Assembly: GCA_031270605.1 (NCBI GenBank)
Contig: JAISXG010000022.1
Location: forward strand, 1 to 64,000
DNA length: 64,000 bases
Direction: 5' to 3'
Origin: Oscillospiraceae bacterium
Lineage (GTDB): Bacteria > Bacillota > Clostridia > Oscillospirales > Acutalibacteraceae
The notes beneath the pieces were generated by a model. It was not told the origin of the DNA, made no database searches, and saw only the letters and a program-made list of their open reading frames with translations. Numbering within the stretch: position 1 is the stretch's first letter; every line of letters begins with the position of its first letter. Positions 56,739 to 64,000 of this stretch are shown one piece after another. A program made the translations under genes and the position numbers.

Positions 56739-58706
56739 TTGGGCGAAAAAGAGAAAAAACACGGCCCGGAAAAAATCAGCGTCTTTCCGGCTGTGTTTTT
56801 TAGTATGGCGACCTATGTATTCACCTTTCTTTCCCGTGTCGGCGTGCAGTCGGTTGTGTATCATGAGCTGAGCGCCCTCTGCCGCTATCTGGCGTGGCTA
56901 TGCGTCTTTATTTTGTTTTTTAACTTTATGCAAAGAAAGCTGCAAACGCCCTCCCGGCGTAAGGCGGCGCGCAGGGGCGGAAAAGCAGGGCACAAAAGGC
57001 TTGCTTTCTTAAAAAAGCTTTTGAAAAAAACGGCGGCCGATCGCATTGAAGAGCCGGCGCGGCAGGAAGCAACGGAACGCCTCCCCTCCCCGCAGGAGGA
57101 CTCCTCCGGCTCCCCGGCCGCATTATCGGAGCAAAACGTGGCGGATCCGGAAGGCAAATTGCTTTCGATTCCCTCAAAAGCCCCGTCGGAAGAGGCTGCC
57201 CCTTTGCCCGGTGCGGGCAAGCGCGGCCTTAACAAAATGCGCGCGCTGCAAATTGCGTATGTGTTGGCCGTGGGCCTGCTTACCCTGAATTTCATTACGT
57301 TTGTGCTGGAAAATTATCCGGTGCGCGGCACTGTGGAGGAGTTTCAGTATTCCTTGGCGCATGTTGCGTTTATGGCGTTCTGCACCGGTGTGGCTTTCGG
57401 GTTGAAAAAGTGGTTTGAGTCCGGCAAAGAGGGCAAGGCCAGCGTTACCGCCGTCAGCTTTTTCGGTTTTTTCGGCGTGCTTTCGCTGATCACCTCTCTT
57501 GTTTTCGCGGTAAAGGCACTGTTCGCGATCAACGCCGTACCGGTGCTGTTTTGGATTTTTATGGCCGCCGCGCTTTACCTTGCGGCGGCGGTGTCCTTCC
57601 GTATAGTCACCTCCATAATCAGGCACAGCGTTTTAAGTGATTTTGATTTTTCTGTTTATATACCGTTTGTCACAAAAAGCAAAAATCAAAAGCTTCTCAC
57701 CATGCTGGAAGAAAACACGGGGCTTTCCCTGAAATCGCTGTGGAGTCTGAAATACGTTGCGCAGATCGTTCCCGCCGCCGTGCTGGGAACCGGCGCGCTT
57801 TTACTGCTCGCGACCTGTGTTTATAAAGTTGAGCCATACGAACAGGCCGTGGTTTACCGGCTGGGCGCGCTGAGTGAGCAGTCGGTCAAGACAAGCGGCA
57901 TCCATTTCAAGGCGCCATGGCCGATTGACAAGGCGGAGCTGTTTGAAGTGGAGCGCGTCAGCGCCATGACGGTGGGCTATGAGGCCACGGACGGCAAAGA
58001 CTATTTATGGACACAGTCCCACGGCGGTGAGGAATACACCCTGCTTTTGGGCGGCGGCAACGAGCTTGTGGCCGTGAATGTAAAGCTGATGTATGTGATC
58101 GACGATTTATATGCTTATGTTACGCGCGCGGCGGATGCGGAAAGCATTCTCAACGCGAAGGCCTATGAGATTATGATGGAAAAAACCATATCCACCAACC
58201 TCGACACCTTCCTGAGCGTGGACAGAAGCGGCCTCGCCGAGTCCCTGAAAGAGAGTTTAGCCGTTTTCTGTGATGAGTCCAAAATTGGGCTGCGGGTAGA
58301 CGAGGTCGTCATTGAGAGCATTCACCCGCCGGTGGACATCGCGGACACTTATCAGGCTGTTGTGAGCGCGGGCGTTCAAAAAGTAACAAAGATAACCGAA
58401 GCGGGAGCTTCGGCGCTCGAAAAAACGGCCGGGGCGCAAAAGGAAGCGCAAACGGCGATCATCGGCGCGCAAGCCAAACAGCTGGAAAAGGTGGCCGGGG
58501 CGGATTATGAAATGGCCGTTTACCGTGCGGCGCTGGAGGCCTACAGGACAAGCCCGGGTGCATTCAAGCTGTATAAGTATTTGTCCACTTACGAAAAAAT
58601 CATAGGCGAAAACAAGGTTTATGTGTTTTTCCCGAATGCGTCGGCCGATTTGTCAGACTACATTATTAACCGCTCAGACAACCAGACTGTTACGGTTATT
58701 GAATAG
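56739..58706 (+). CDS. SPFH/band-7 protein with polytopic N-terminal half (655 aa), HflK-like
   Basis: The N-terminal half (about 1-300) has about six TM helices (LARYLAWLCVFILFFNFM-like; IAYVLAVGLLTLNFITFVLE; LFWIFMAAALYLAAAVSFRI) interrupted by a basic, then acidic/proline-rich cytoplasmic stretch (about 70-160). A further TM (AAVLGTGALLLLATCVYKV, about 347) leads into an SPFH domain (about 365-560, EPYEQAVVYRLGALSEQSVK, GIHFKAPWPIDKAELFEVER) and an Ala/Glu/Gln-rich coiled coil. Start: TTG 56739 after GGGAG. HflK proteins normally have one TM; the extra polytopic module is unusual. First gene of a four-gene operon. Confidence 0.82.
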   Translation: MGEKEKKHGPEKISVFPAVFFSMATYVFTFLSRVGVQSVVYHELSALCRYLAWLCVFILFFNFMQRKLQTPSRRKAARRGGKAGHKRLAFLKKLLKKTAADRIEEPARQEATERLPSPQEDSSGSPAALSEQNVADPEGKLLSIPSKAPSEEAAPLPGAGKRGLNKMRALQIAYVLAVGLLTLNFITFVLENYPVRGTVEEFQYSLAHVAFMAFCTGVAFGLKKWFESGKEGKASVTAVSFFGFFGVLSLITSLVFAVKALFAINAVPVLFWIFMAAALYLAAAVSFRIVTSIIRHSVLSDFDFSVYIPFVTKSKNQKLLTMLEENTGLSLKSLWSLKYVAQIVPAAVLGTGALLLLATCVYKVEPYEQAVVYRLGALSEQSVKTSGIHFKAPWPIDKAELFEVERVSAMTVGYEATDGKDYLWTQSHGGEEYTLLLGGGNELVAVNVKLMYVIDDLYAYVTRAADAESILNAKAYEIMMEKTISTNLDTFLSVDRSGLAESLKESLAVFCDESKIGLRVDEVVIESIHPPVDIADTYQAVVSAGVQKVTKITEAGASALEKTAGAQKEAQTAIIGAQAKQLEKVAGADYEMAVYRAALEAYRTSPGAFKLYKYLSTYEKIIGENKVYVFFPNASADLSDYIINRSDNQTVTVIE

Positions 58707-58731
58707 CCCCAAATTTTTTCCCGAGGATTTT

Positions 58732-58825
58732 AGAAAGGAGGCGCGCGCGTTTTTTGCGGCCCGGCATTTTGTGCGGCTGCTCCAAACAAAGCGCGACGCA
58801 TACAGTTTATGAAAAAGATTTATAA
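58732..58825 (+). promoter_or_regulatory. Strong SD with short leader frame before the second SPFH gene
   Basis: AGAAAGGAGG (58732-58741) is the best SD in the operon but lies 67 nt before the ATG at 58809, which itself has no SD. A TTG at 58754 opens a 23-codon frame (RPGILCGCSKQSATHTVYEK) that ends at 58825, overlapping the SPFH start by 17 nt, so the gene may depend on translational coupling to a leader peptide. Confidence 0.4.
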
Positions 58826-59687
58826 ATGGCTTTTCGCCTCTCTGCTTGCCGTGATTGTTGTGGGCTTCGGTTTTTTATTTACGGTTCGTGAGGGTTCCTG
58901 CGCAATTGTTTCCCGTTTCGGTGAGATCCGGGCCGTTTACACAAACGCGGGGCTGCACGTTAAGCTGCCCTATCCCTTTGAAAAAATCATTACCTACGAC
59001 ACCCGCAGCCAATACATGGATTCCGGCTACACCGAAACACTGACGAACGACAAAAAAAATATCATCATGCAAACCTACCTGATTTGGAACATCGAGGACC
59101 CGCAGAAATATTATACCAGCGTCGGCGACAACCAGAAAGCCGGAAAATACCTCAATGACCTTGTGGCAAACGTCAAAAACGGCGTAATGGGAAATTACCA
59201 GCTGTCCGCCCTTGTGTCCACAGACCTTGAGAGCATTCAGATTGACACAATTTCAGATCAGATCAGCACACAGATCGCGCAAAAGGCGTTGGGGGACTAC
59301 GGCATCCATGTGGAAAGTGTAAAAATCAAGCGCCTAGCGTTGCCGAACGCCAATGTGAAGAGCGTTTTTGAGCAAATGATCGCGGATCGCCAGAAGCAGG
59401 TCACGCAGCTCCTTTCTGAAGGTGATCGGGACGCCGCCATCATTATGAGCGAAGCCAACGCCCGGGCCGCCGAAATCATTGCCGAGGGCAAACTGAAGGC
59501 CGCCGAAATTGATGCGGAAACAGAAAAAAAGGTGGCCGGGATCTACGGCGACGCCTATGACGCCAACTCCGAGCTGTTCATTTTTCTCAAAAACCTGATC
59601 GCGCTTGAAAATTCCGTGAATGCGGATACCGTAATCATCATGAAAAGCGAGGACTCCCCGTTTTCCGTCGTGAGCGACTTGCAATAG
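58809..59687 (+). CDS. SPFH/band-7 membrane protein, HflC-like (292 aa)
   Basis: A single N-terminal TM (LFASLLAVIVVGFGFLFTV) followed by the SPFH domain: VREGSCAIVSRFGEIRAVYT, GLHVKLPYPFEKIITYDTRS, YMDSGYTETLTNDKKNIIMQ, TYLIWNIEDPQKYYTSVGD, and a C-terminal Ala/Glu-rich coiled coil (EANARAAEIIAEGKLKAAEI). Full HflC length. HflK/HflC form membrane cages that control FtsH and organise lipid microdomains; here they sit with an ATPase rather than FtsH. 10 bp before the next SPFH gene. Confidence 0.88.
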   Translation: MKKIYKWLFASLLAVIVVGFGFLFTVREGSCAIVSRFGEIRAVYTNAGLHVKLPYPFEKIITYDTRSQYMDSGYTETLTNDKKNIIMQTYLIWNIEDPQKYYTSVGDNQKAGKYLNDLVANVKNGVMGNYQLSALVSTDLESIQIDTISDQISTQIAQKALGDYGIHVESVKIKRLALPNANVKSVFEQMIADRQKQVTQLLSEGDRDAAIIMSEANARAAEIIAEGKLKAAEIDAETEKKVAGIYGDAYDANSELFIFLKNLIALENSVNADTVIIMKSEDSPFSVVSDLQ

Positions 59688-59697
59688 GGGGCGCGCC

Positions 59698-60654
59698 ATG
59701 AAAAAAAGTACCTTTGAAAAGTTTCAGGCACTGATGGTTCTGTTCCTGCGCTACTTTAAATGGTTTGTGATCGTGGCCGTCGCACTCATTGCCCTCACGG
59801 GCATTTATAAAGTGGACAGCAACGAGGTCGCACTGGTGCTCCGCTTCGGCCACCTGGTGGGCCAAACAGCTGAGGGGCAAATCAAGCGGCCGGGGCTGCA
59901 CTTTGCTTTTCCTTACATCATTGACGAGGTGATCAAGGTACCCGTCGAATCCGTGCAGGAGTTGTCCGTCACCACGCATTACGGCAATGGCGGCTCCATC
60001 GCCTCCAGCGTCAACAGAAACGGCTATGTGATCACAGGCGACAGCAACATTATTTTGATCAAAACAGTCGTTAAATATAAAGTGAGCGACCCGGTGGCCT
60101 ATGCGCTTGCCGTCAGCGACATTTCCGCTGTTATAGACGGCGTTACGAGCGGGGAAACGACCGCCATTGTCGCATCCATGACGGTTGACGACGTGCTCAC
60201 GAGCCAGAAAAGCAGCCTTTCAAATCGATTGAAGGAAAACGTGCAGGCATGGCTTGACACAATCGGCTGCGGCGTTCAGATCACCAACGTGGAATTAACA
60301 AACGTAACGCCGCCCAAAGAAACGGCCGCGGCCTTTGACAATGTTACCGCCGCGGCAGTGCAGAAGCAGACGCTGCTTCAGCAGGCGAAGGACTATCAGG
60401 CCGCAAAAATTCCGGAAGCGGAGGCCACCGCCAGCGAGCTTGTGAACACCGCGACGGTGAACCGGTCACAACTGCTCTCAAAAGCCAACGACGAGGCCGC
60501 GCAGTTCAACGGGCTTTACGCGCAATACGTCCTGAACCCGAACGTCATTCGGGACAGTGTTTTCCGCAGCCGGGTCAGCGCCGTTCTCAAACAATCCGGC
60601 GCAACGATCATCACGCCTGACGGAGGCGGTTCGGCAAAGATTGTACTGCCCTGA
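59698..60654 (+). CDS. SPFH/band-7 membrane protein, HflK-like (318 aa)
   Basis: One TM (WFVIVAVALIALTGIYKV) then the SPFH domain: SNEVALVLRFGHLVGQTAEG, RPGLHFAFPYIIDEVIKVPV, GYVITGDSNIILIKTVVKYK, and a coiled coil rich in Ala/Gln (KQTLLQQAKDYQAAKIPEAE). The GDSNIILIKTVVKYKVSDP segment is typical of HflK. The C-terminal VFRSRVSAVLKQSGATIITP is also conserved. Forms with the other two a likely hetero-oligomeric SPFH assembly. GGGGGCGCGCC before the ATG acts as SD. Confidence 0.88.
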   Translation: MKKSTFEKFQALMVLFLRYFKWFVIVAVALIALTGIYKVDSNEVALVLRFGHLVGQTAEGQIKRPGLHFAFPYIIDEVIKVPVESVQELSVTTHYGNGGSIASSVNRNGYVITGDSNIILIKTVVKYKVSDPVAYALAVSDISAVIDGVTSGETTAIVASMTVDDVLTSQKSSLSNRLKENVQAWLDTIGCGVQITNVELTNVTPPKETAAAFDNVTAAAVQKQTLLQQAKDYQAAKIPEAEATASELVNTATVNRSQLLSKANDEAAQFNGLYAQYVLNPNVIRDSVFRSRVSAVLKQSGATIITPDGGGSAKIVLP

Positions 60655-60762
60655 CCGGCCTGACCCGCCGCATAGAAAGCATCATAAATGGGCATGGCGG
60701 GATTCTGAAGAAAGGTGACTGCGTTACCGCGGCTTTCGGTAATGCATTGTGGTTGCGTAAAT

Positions 60763-62703
60763 ATGAAAAAGATCAATGACTTGGTAGGCGATTCCGTTAA
60801 GGAGCGTTCCCGTGAATATATTTCTGAAATCGACAAAATACGGTTTCGGAGGGAGATTTTAACTTCTATGGGCGCCCTGATTTGTCTGGCCGCGGGGCTG
60901 ATTTATCAAAAAATTTCCCCCGCGCAGGACGTTGTTTCGGGCCTGATTTTCCTGCTTGGCGTCATCATCATCGGCGCGCCCGTGCTCACAACGGCCATAA
61001 AGGGCCTGTTTTCCGCCGACGCGGGCGCGGCGATGGAAATTTTGGTTTCCATCGCCATGATCGTCGCTGTGCTCGACGGGCAGTATGTGGTTGCCATCCT
61101 GATCCCCATCATTCTCACACTCGTGCATTTTTTGGAAGAAAAAAGCATTATGGGCGGGCGTGACGCAATTGAGGGCCTGAAAAAAATGCAGGCGGACACC
61201 GCCATTTTGCTTGAGGACGGCCGCGAGCGTGAGGTGGACGCAAAAACCCTGCGGGAGGGCGATCTCATTTTGGTCAAGCCCGGCATGGCGCTGCCCATCG
61301 ACGGCACCGTAACGCGCGGACTTTCGAGTATGGATCAAAAATCCCTGACCGGCGAGTCCCTGCCGAAAGAGGTCAAGGCCGGTGACAGGGTGTTTGCGGG
61401 CACCACAAACATCGAGGGGCTGCTCGCTGTGCGGGTGGATAAGGAATACAGGGACACCTCGTTTCAAAGAATTGTCAGTCTTTTGGAAAACGCCGAAAAC
61501 ATCACCCTGCCCGAGGCGCGTATTGTGGACAGGTTTATGCTTTATTACATTCCCGTTGCGCTGATTGTCGCCACGCTTGTGTGGCTTTTGACGCAGGATA
61601 TTACAAGGGCGATCGCCGTTTTGGTGGTGAGCTGCCCCTGCGGGCACATGCTGGTGTCCTCCGCACCCATGATAGCCGCTCTCGCCGCCGCGACAAAACG
61701 CGGTATCCTGATCAAAAACTCCGCCTTTGTTGAAAAGCTTGCGGACGCGAACTACATGGTTTTTGATAAAACCGGAACCATCACAAACGGCACGCTGGAG
61801 GCCGTCGGCTACCACCTCGCAAAGGCCGAAATCTATGAGGCTTTGCTGGCGGCGGCGGCAAGCGTGGCGCAAAGTTCGCTGCACCCCACGTCAAAATCCA
61901 TCATGCTGCTTTGCGAGGATATCGACTATGACAAAACCTATGAAATCACCGAAACGGCCGGGCGCGGCGTAAAAGGCTCAAACGGAAAGGACACCGTCAT
62001 TGTCGGCAACCGCAAATACCTCGACTCCCTCGGTTTTTCCGTGACCGACGCCTTTGAGGCAGACGGCGCGAACACCTGGGTGGCAAAAAACGGCGAGGTG
62101 CTGGGCTGCATTGTCTTCCGCGATATTCCGCGCGCCGACGCGCCGCAGGCCATTGAACAGCTGAAGCGGCTCGGTATAACACAAACCTGCCTGTTGACAG
62201 GCGACAACGCACTGGCCGCCCGCAGAATTGTGGAGGCCGTAAGCATCGACGCGATGCACAGCGACCTGCTGCCTGAGCAAAAGCTGCAAAAGGTGAAGCA
62301 GGCCCGGGAAAACAACGTGGTGGTCGTTGTGGGCGACGGCATTAACGACGCATTGGCCCTTGCAGAGGCGGATGTCGGGATCGCCATGGGCGCCATGGGG
62401 TCAGACACGGCGATCCAAAGCGCCGATATTTCCCTGATGAATAACTCCCTTGAGAATATCCCCTTTGTTGTTGACCTTGCGCAAAAAACAAAGGGCACAA
62501 TTTATATGAACATCATCATTGCGTTTGCCGTCAGTTTTGTCATGATTTGTCTTGCGGCGGGCGGCGCAATCAGCGCGGTGCTCGGCGCGTTCCTGCACAA
62601 TGCGGGCGCCTTCATTATCCTGCTCAACAGCAGCAGAATCCTGCGTAACAACACCTCACGCAAACCAAAAACGGAAAAATCGATGGATTATATAGCCGAT
62701 TAG
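60763..62703 (+). CDS. P1B-like (heavy-metal-type) cation-transporting ATPase
   Basis: A 646-aa P-type ATPase. Phosphorylation site DKTGTITNG (Asp about 336), actuator SLTGESLPKE, ATP-binding HPTSKS (HP motif), hinge GDGINDALALAEADVGIAMG (about 523), and the transmembrane SCPCGHMLVSSAPM (about 290) in place of the common CPC-ALxxSTP. There is no N-terminal metal-binding HMA domain. The start is uncertain: ATG 60763 lacks a good SD, while a GTG at 60715 (after GAAAGG) would add an HCGC segment. The TAG stop and last codons (YIAD) lie within the TATAG element at 62691. Fourth gene of the SPFH operon; the metal is unknown. Confidence 0.87.
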   Translation: MKKINDLVGDSVKERSREYISEIDKIRFRREILTSMGALICLAAGLIYQKISPAQDVVSGLIFLLGVIIIGAPVLTTAIKGLFSADAGAAMEILVSIAMIVAVLDGQYVVAILIPIILTLVHFLEEKSIMGGRDAIEGLKKMQADTAILLEDGREREVDAKTLREGDLILVKPGMALPIDGTVTRGLSSMDQKSLTGESLPKEVKAGDRVFAGTTNIEGLLAVRVDKEYRDTSFQRIVSLLENAENITLPEARIVDRFMLYYIPVALIVATLVWLLTQDITRAIAVLVVSCPCGHMLVSSAPMIAALAAATKRGILIKNSAFVEKLADANYMVFDKTGTITNGTLEAVGYHLAKAEIYEALLAAAASVAQSSLHPTSKSIMLLCEDIDYDKTYEITETAGRGVKGSNGKDTVIVGNRKYLDSLGFSVTDAFEADGANTWVAKNGEVLGCIVFRDIPRADAPQAIEQLKRLGITQTCLLTGDNALAARRIVEAVSIDAMHSDLLPEQKLQKVKQARENNVVVVVGDGINDALALAEADVGIAMGAMGSDTAIQSADISLMNNSLENIPFVVDLAQKTKGTIYMNIIIAFAVSFVMICLAAGGAISAVLGAFLHNAGAFIILLNSSRILRNNTSRKPKTEKSMDYIAD

Positions 62704-62851
62704 CCCCAAAACCGTCCCGACCTTTGCGGTCTTTTTCCGCCCTCGACGCGTCCAAAATACTCGGAATACGAAAGTATTCCTGCGCTTTTGTCCTTTCGGA
62801 AACAAAGCATCCTCGCAAAATCCGGAACACTTTTGAAGCGAATCGACTATA
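62691..62851. mobile_element. TATAG-family inverted-repeat element (161 bp)
   Basis: Left end TATAGCCGATTAG, right end (minus strand) TATAGTCGATTCGC. Internal hairpin GGAATAC-GAAA-GTATTCC (62763-62780) with a GNRA-type tetraloop, and GCAAAG.TC-type pairs. The left end supplies the final codons and stop of the ATPase gene. A GCGAGGATGCTTTG string (minus strand) matches the CGAGGATATTTTT core of the other elements. Confidence 0.6.
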
Positions 62852-62926
62852 ACCGGTTAACCGAATAAGGAATTCCTTTTATAAAATCATGCAAATAAAC
62901 GCAATCGCAATATGTTTTATCCTTTC

Positions 62927-62968
62927 CTGCAAAGATCGTCCCAGCCGGGCGATCTCTGCAGTTTTTTT
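62927..62968 (+). terminator. Terminator between the SPFH-ATPase operon and addB
   Basis: CTGCA.AGATCG (62927-62937) pairs with CGATCT.TGCAG (62950-62961), followed by seven T. Confidence 0.8.
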
Positions 62969-62990
62969 ATGCGAAAAACAGCTCTGTGCG

Positions 62991-63019
62991 TTGCTTGTCC
63001 GTCGGCTTTGTGGTATGAT
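62991..63019 (+). promoter_or_regulatory. Promoter of addB
   Basis: -35 TTGCTT (62991-62996), 17-nt spacer, -10 TATGAT (63014-63019) preceded by TGG (extended -10). Leader of about 135 nt; no recognised structure in it. Confidence 0.6.
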
Positions 63020-63160
63020 AAATTTTGGAATTTTTATTTTTTTAATATAATGCTTACTGAACAAACACCGTTTGCGAACAGTGTTTACCAAAACCACAGT
63101 TTTGCTGAGCGTTCCATTGATTGAAGCAACATCACCGCCCCGAAAGGAATGATTTCTCTG

Positions 63161-64000
63161 ATGCTATATTTCACCCTCGGCCGCGCCGGCAGCGGCAAAA
63201 CCACTTGGATCCGCCGCCTTGTCGCGGATTTTGTTAAATCCGGCGCTTTCGGCGCGACACTCATCGTCCCCGAACAGTTTTCATTTGAAACAGAGCGCGC
63301 CATGCTCGCCCTCTTAGGCGAGCAGCACTTTGACAGGGTGAACATCCTCAGCTTCACCCGCCTTGCCGAAAACCTCTTTGAAGAACACGGCGTTGCGCAA
63401 AAGCCCTGCATCGGTGAGGGGGCGCGCGCCGTGCTCATGAGCCTTGCCGCCGACGCGCTGCAGGACGGCCTGACCCTCTATGCCCGCGGCGGCAAAAGCG
63501 CCGCGCTCATCCGCGACCTTTTGTTTATGGACGAGGAACTCAAGCTCTGCGCCCTCACGCCGCAGTCGCTCGCAAAAGCCTCCGCCGCCCTGCCCGACGG
63601 CGCGCTCAAAACCAAAACCGCCGAATTCTCAAAAATCCTTTCACTCTATCAGGCACTTGTGGCCGAGCGTTTTTCAGACGAGCGCGACATTTTAACCCGC
63701 CTGTGCGATTTTTTAAAAACCAACAATATGTTTCATAACCAGATCGTCGCCTTTGACGCGTTTCGCGGCTTCACCAAAGCCGAATACGCCGTGATTGAGC
63801 AGATGATGCTGCAGGCAAAGGCCGTCTATTTCACCCTGCCCGCCGATTCTCTTGAAGAACAGGCGGATATGCCCGGCCCCTTCGCCCACCCGGCGCGTGC
63901 CATTCAAACCCTTATGGGCATCGCAAAAAAACACAACATCCACGTCGCCATGCCCCAGCGGCTTTCGGGGCCTGCGAAATATAATAACTTTCCGCTCAAA
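63161..64000 (+). CDS. addB: ATP-dependent helicase/nuclease subunit AddB (5' part)
   Basis: Open to the window edge (280 codons). MLYFTLGRAGSGKTTWIRRL gives the AddB Walker A (GRAGSGKTT, 7-15), then TLIVPEQFSFETERAMLALL and FDRVNILSFTRLAENLFEEH, the AddB N-terminal signature, and later IVAFDAFRGFTKAEYAVIEQ. AddAB processes double-strand ends for recombination and Chi recognition. Start: ATG 63161, or an in-frame ATG at 63149 that is too close to AAAGG. The rest, including the Fe-S nuclease domain, lies outside the window; addA is expected downstream. Confidence 0.93.
   Translation, partial: MLYFTLGRAGSGKTTWIRRLVADFVKSGAFGATLIVPEQFSFETERAMLALLGEQHFDRVNILSFTRLAENLFEEHGVAQKPCIGEGARAVLMSLAADALQDGLTLYARGGKSAALIRDLLFMDEELKLCALTPQSLAKASAALPDGALKTKTAEFSKILSLYQALVAERFSDERDILTRLCDFLKTNNMFHNQIVAFDAFRGFTKAEYAVIEQMMLQAKAVYFTLPADSLEEQADMPGPFAHPARAIQTLMGIAKKHNIHVAMPQRLSGPAKYNNFPLK

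Noticed and set aside
60859-61884. Minus-strand open frame across the P-type ATPase
   Set aside because: Shadow of the ATPase coding sequence with no family signature.
1-64000. CRISPR array
   Set aside because: No regularly spaced direct repeats were seen; repeats found are inverted or isolated.

Overview
The window reads as a chromosomal segment of a gut-type member of the Clostridia, most likely Oscillospirales; this is inferred from the gene repertoire (Gx transporter/NusG-II/ApbE cluster, AddB, SecG beside a tRNA, Nnr, MazF, XRE regulators), SD-driven starts including many TTG and GTG, and consensus sigma-A promoters. The chromosomal parts are GC-rich and strongly strand-organised. One block, 39.8-54.7 kb, is visibly AT-rich and is a mobile island.

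Left part (0-39.8 kb): two divergent XRE regulators; a secreted DUF4838 glycoside-hydrolase-like protein; a minus-strand hexuronate operon uxaC-uxaB-uxaA converting glucuronate/galacturonate towards 2-keto-3-deoxygluconate; and upstream of it a minus-strand operon of a GH20 hexosaminidase, two bacterial PH-domain membrane proteins, ApbE flavin transferase, a NusG-II protein and a Gx transporter. A plus operon carries a LOR/SDH (ornithine cyclodeaminase-like) protein, a YfcC/ArcD-type transporter and a CysK-like enzyme. Then come an ECF-like sigma factor joined in frame to a damaged partner gene, a cytoplasmic-looking purple-acid-phosphatase-like protein, an acyl-CoA synthetase, HtrA protease, a MacB-type ABC exporter, a sirtuin, a sialic-acid pair (NanA lyase and sialidase), Nnr repair enzyme, a lipoprotein, a solitary MazF, two esterase/hydrolase genes, NagA and SecG. 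Together with GH20 and the uronate genes this points to use of host or plant glycans (sialic acid, GlcNAc, uronic acids).

Island (39,776-54,712): it begins 2 bp after tRNA-Lys(TTT) and ends inside the 3' end of a large serine recombinase gene. A 61-bp direct repeat (57/61 identical), each copy with an internal 10-bp dyad, marks both ends. Cargo: a DUF1413 protein, a 1050-aa adenine methyltransferase overlapping a PD-(D/E)XK nuclease gene (a split restriction-modification-like pair), a membrane protein, a phytoene-desaturase-like flavoenzyme, an alpha-helical HEPN/DUF5677-like protein, a dead tyrosine-recombinase fragment, a zinc-ribbon protein, a deoxyinosine/uracil-type DNA glycosylase, two XRE regulators, a DUF3987 primase/ATPase-like protein and the recombinase.

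Right part (54.8-64 kb): a secreted metallophosphatase, then an operon from a consensus promoter encoding three SPFH/band-7 membrane proteins and a P1B-like ATPase with an unusual CPC-GHM membrane motif, then the start of addB.

Scattered through the GC-rich parts are short non-coding inverted-repeat elements with termini of the form TATAG(C/T)C(G/A)-TT (2956-3032, 16906-17065, 18869-19042, 62691-62851), nearly all touching the 3' end of a gene. A second, unrelated element lies at 35291-35435.
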